Assembly (NCBI RefSeq): GCF_907164915.1
Contig: NC_061864.1
Location: forward strand, 599,389-663,388
Source: Impatiens glandulifera
Taxonomy: Eukaryota; Streptophyta; Magnoliopsida; Ericales; Balsaminaceae
Length of the DNA stretch: 64,000 nt
Reading direction: 5' to 3'
Within the stretch, counting starts at the first letter, position 1, and each line of letters begins with the position of its first letter. Below, in pieces: positions 63,465 to 64,000 of the stretch. Under the pieces are notes generated by a model, which was not told the origin of the DNA, searched no databases, and saw only the letters and a program-made list of their open reading frames with translations. Both the position numbers and the translations under genes were made by a program.

Positions 63465-63969
63465 TCTATATAATGCTTTATTTTTAAAATTTCTGGATTG
63501 TCGGGTCGAGAGATATGGTTAATTTGGATATATATATTAGAATAAATAGATACTTGGGTCGGATTGTAGGTTGACGATTAGTCGGATTGTAGGTTGACGA
63601 TTAAAAATAAAATTAAAAATACTATAGGTATGGTTCGAGAACTTGCAACCTAACAAAAACAAGTGCAATCTTTTAACCAACTAGACTAATAACACTTTAT
63701 ATTTTAAATTCAACCCAAAATTTTATAAACGCGTGACATTTTAACAATATAAGTTCAACTTTTTAACTATCTAATATATATATATATATAATGATGCTTG
63801 ATTTTTAAAATTTCCGAATTGCCGGATCGAGAGCTATAGTTAATTTGGATATATGTGAGAGTAAATGGATACTTGGGTCGGATTGTGGGTTGACCCGCCC
63901 ATAAAAGTTTTATCGTAATATTTTTTCACGATTTTTTATATTATTACTCGTGCACGGGATACATGCTAG
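63465..63969 (+). mobile_element. Probable non-autonomous Helitron, 505 bp
   Basis: The putative 5' end is TCTATATAATGCTT after an A (63464). The putative 3' end is CTAG (63966-63969) followed by T, matching Helitron insertion between A and T. Eight bases before CTAG is a CGTGCACG palindrome within CTCGTGCACGGG, the small terminal hairpin. Two diverged direct copies of an approximately 110-bp block occur inside (63468-63580 and 63785-63900), with GAGAGNTATNGTTAATTTGG in common. The left copy contains a 22-bp tandem pair (63559-63603). No target duplication is expected, and no coding sequence is present. Confidence 0.55.
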
Positions 63970-64000
63970 TTTTTTTAAAAATAGTTATTAAGTTCAAATC

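Overview
This window is nuclear DNA of a flowering plant. The evidence is multi-exon genes with short GT-AG introns, very AT-rich spacers, and plant-specific families (AUX1/LAX, SAUR, GASA/snakin, the pentatricopeptide protein MRL1). An XIP-type aquaporin with an NPARC motif points to a eudicot outside Brassicaceae, because XIPs are known from many dicots but are absent from Brassicaceae. I cannot name the species.

Layout. 1-2267: decayed 3' half of a Ty1/copia-type retrotransposon ending in a 774-bp LTR. 2268-7750: AT-rich spacer with a degenerate tandem repeat (3711-4660) and a 498-bp tandem duplication (6422-7446) just upstream of the first gene. 7865-9983 (+): LAX auxin influx carrier, 5 exons, 510 aa. 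10408-12086 (-): NIPA-type magnesium transporter, 9 exons, 343 aa, convergent with LAX. 15810-17779 (+): ERD2-related KDEL-receptor-family protein, 6 exons, 272 aa. 21182-21711 (+): GASA/snakin peptide, 3 exons, 108 aa. 23335-24510 (+): XIP aquaporin, 3 exons, 315 aa. 27200-32941 (+): MRL1-like PPR protein, 18 exons, 1088 aa. 33177-44570 (-): three SAUR genes. 55250-55600 (+): a SAUR50-type gene. 58838-61483: broken hAT element. 63465-63969: probable non-autonomous Helitron.

The most striking non-genic feature is a giant foldback element at 34271-38993 (about 4.7 kb) inside the SAUR cluster. Its two arms are inverted copies of each other. Each arm is built from roughly 450-bp tandem units that carry smaller hairpins with a GTGAAG/CTTCAC core. 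It has a matching terminal inverted repeat and a near-perfect 9-bp target duplication. A 155-bp MITE at 25493-25647 has related termini and a perfect 9-bp duplication, so both look like Mutator-type (MULE) non-autonomous elements.

Functionally the window is rich in auxin-related genes: an auxin importer and four SAUR growth effectors. From memory, the order LAX - NIPA - ERD2-like - MRL1 - SAURs resembles conserved blocks of Arabidopsis chromosomes 2 and 4, so this looks like an ancient syntenic segment. Exon boundaries were placed by eye from reading frame, splice consensus and family similarity. Each gene keeps an open frame across all junctions.
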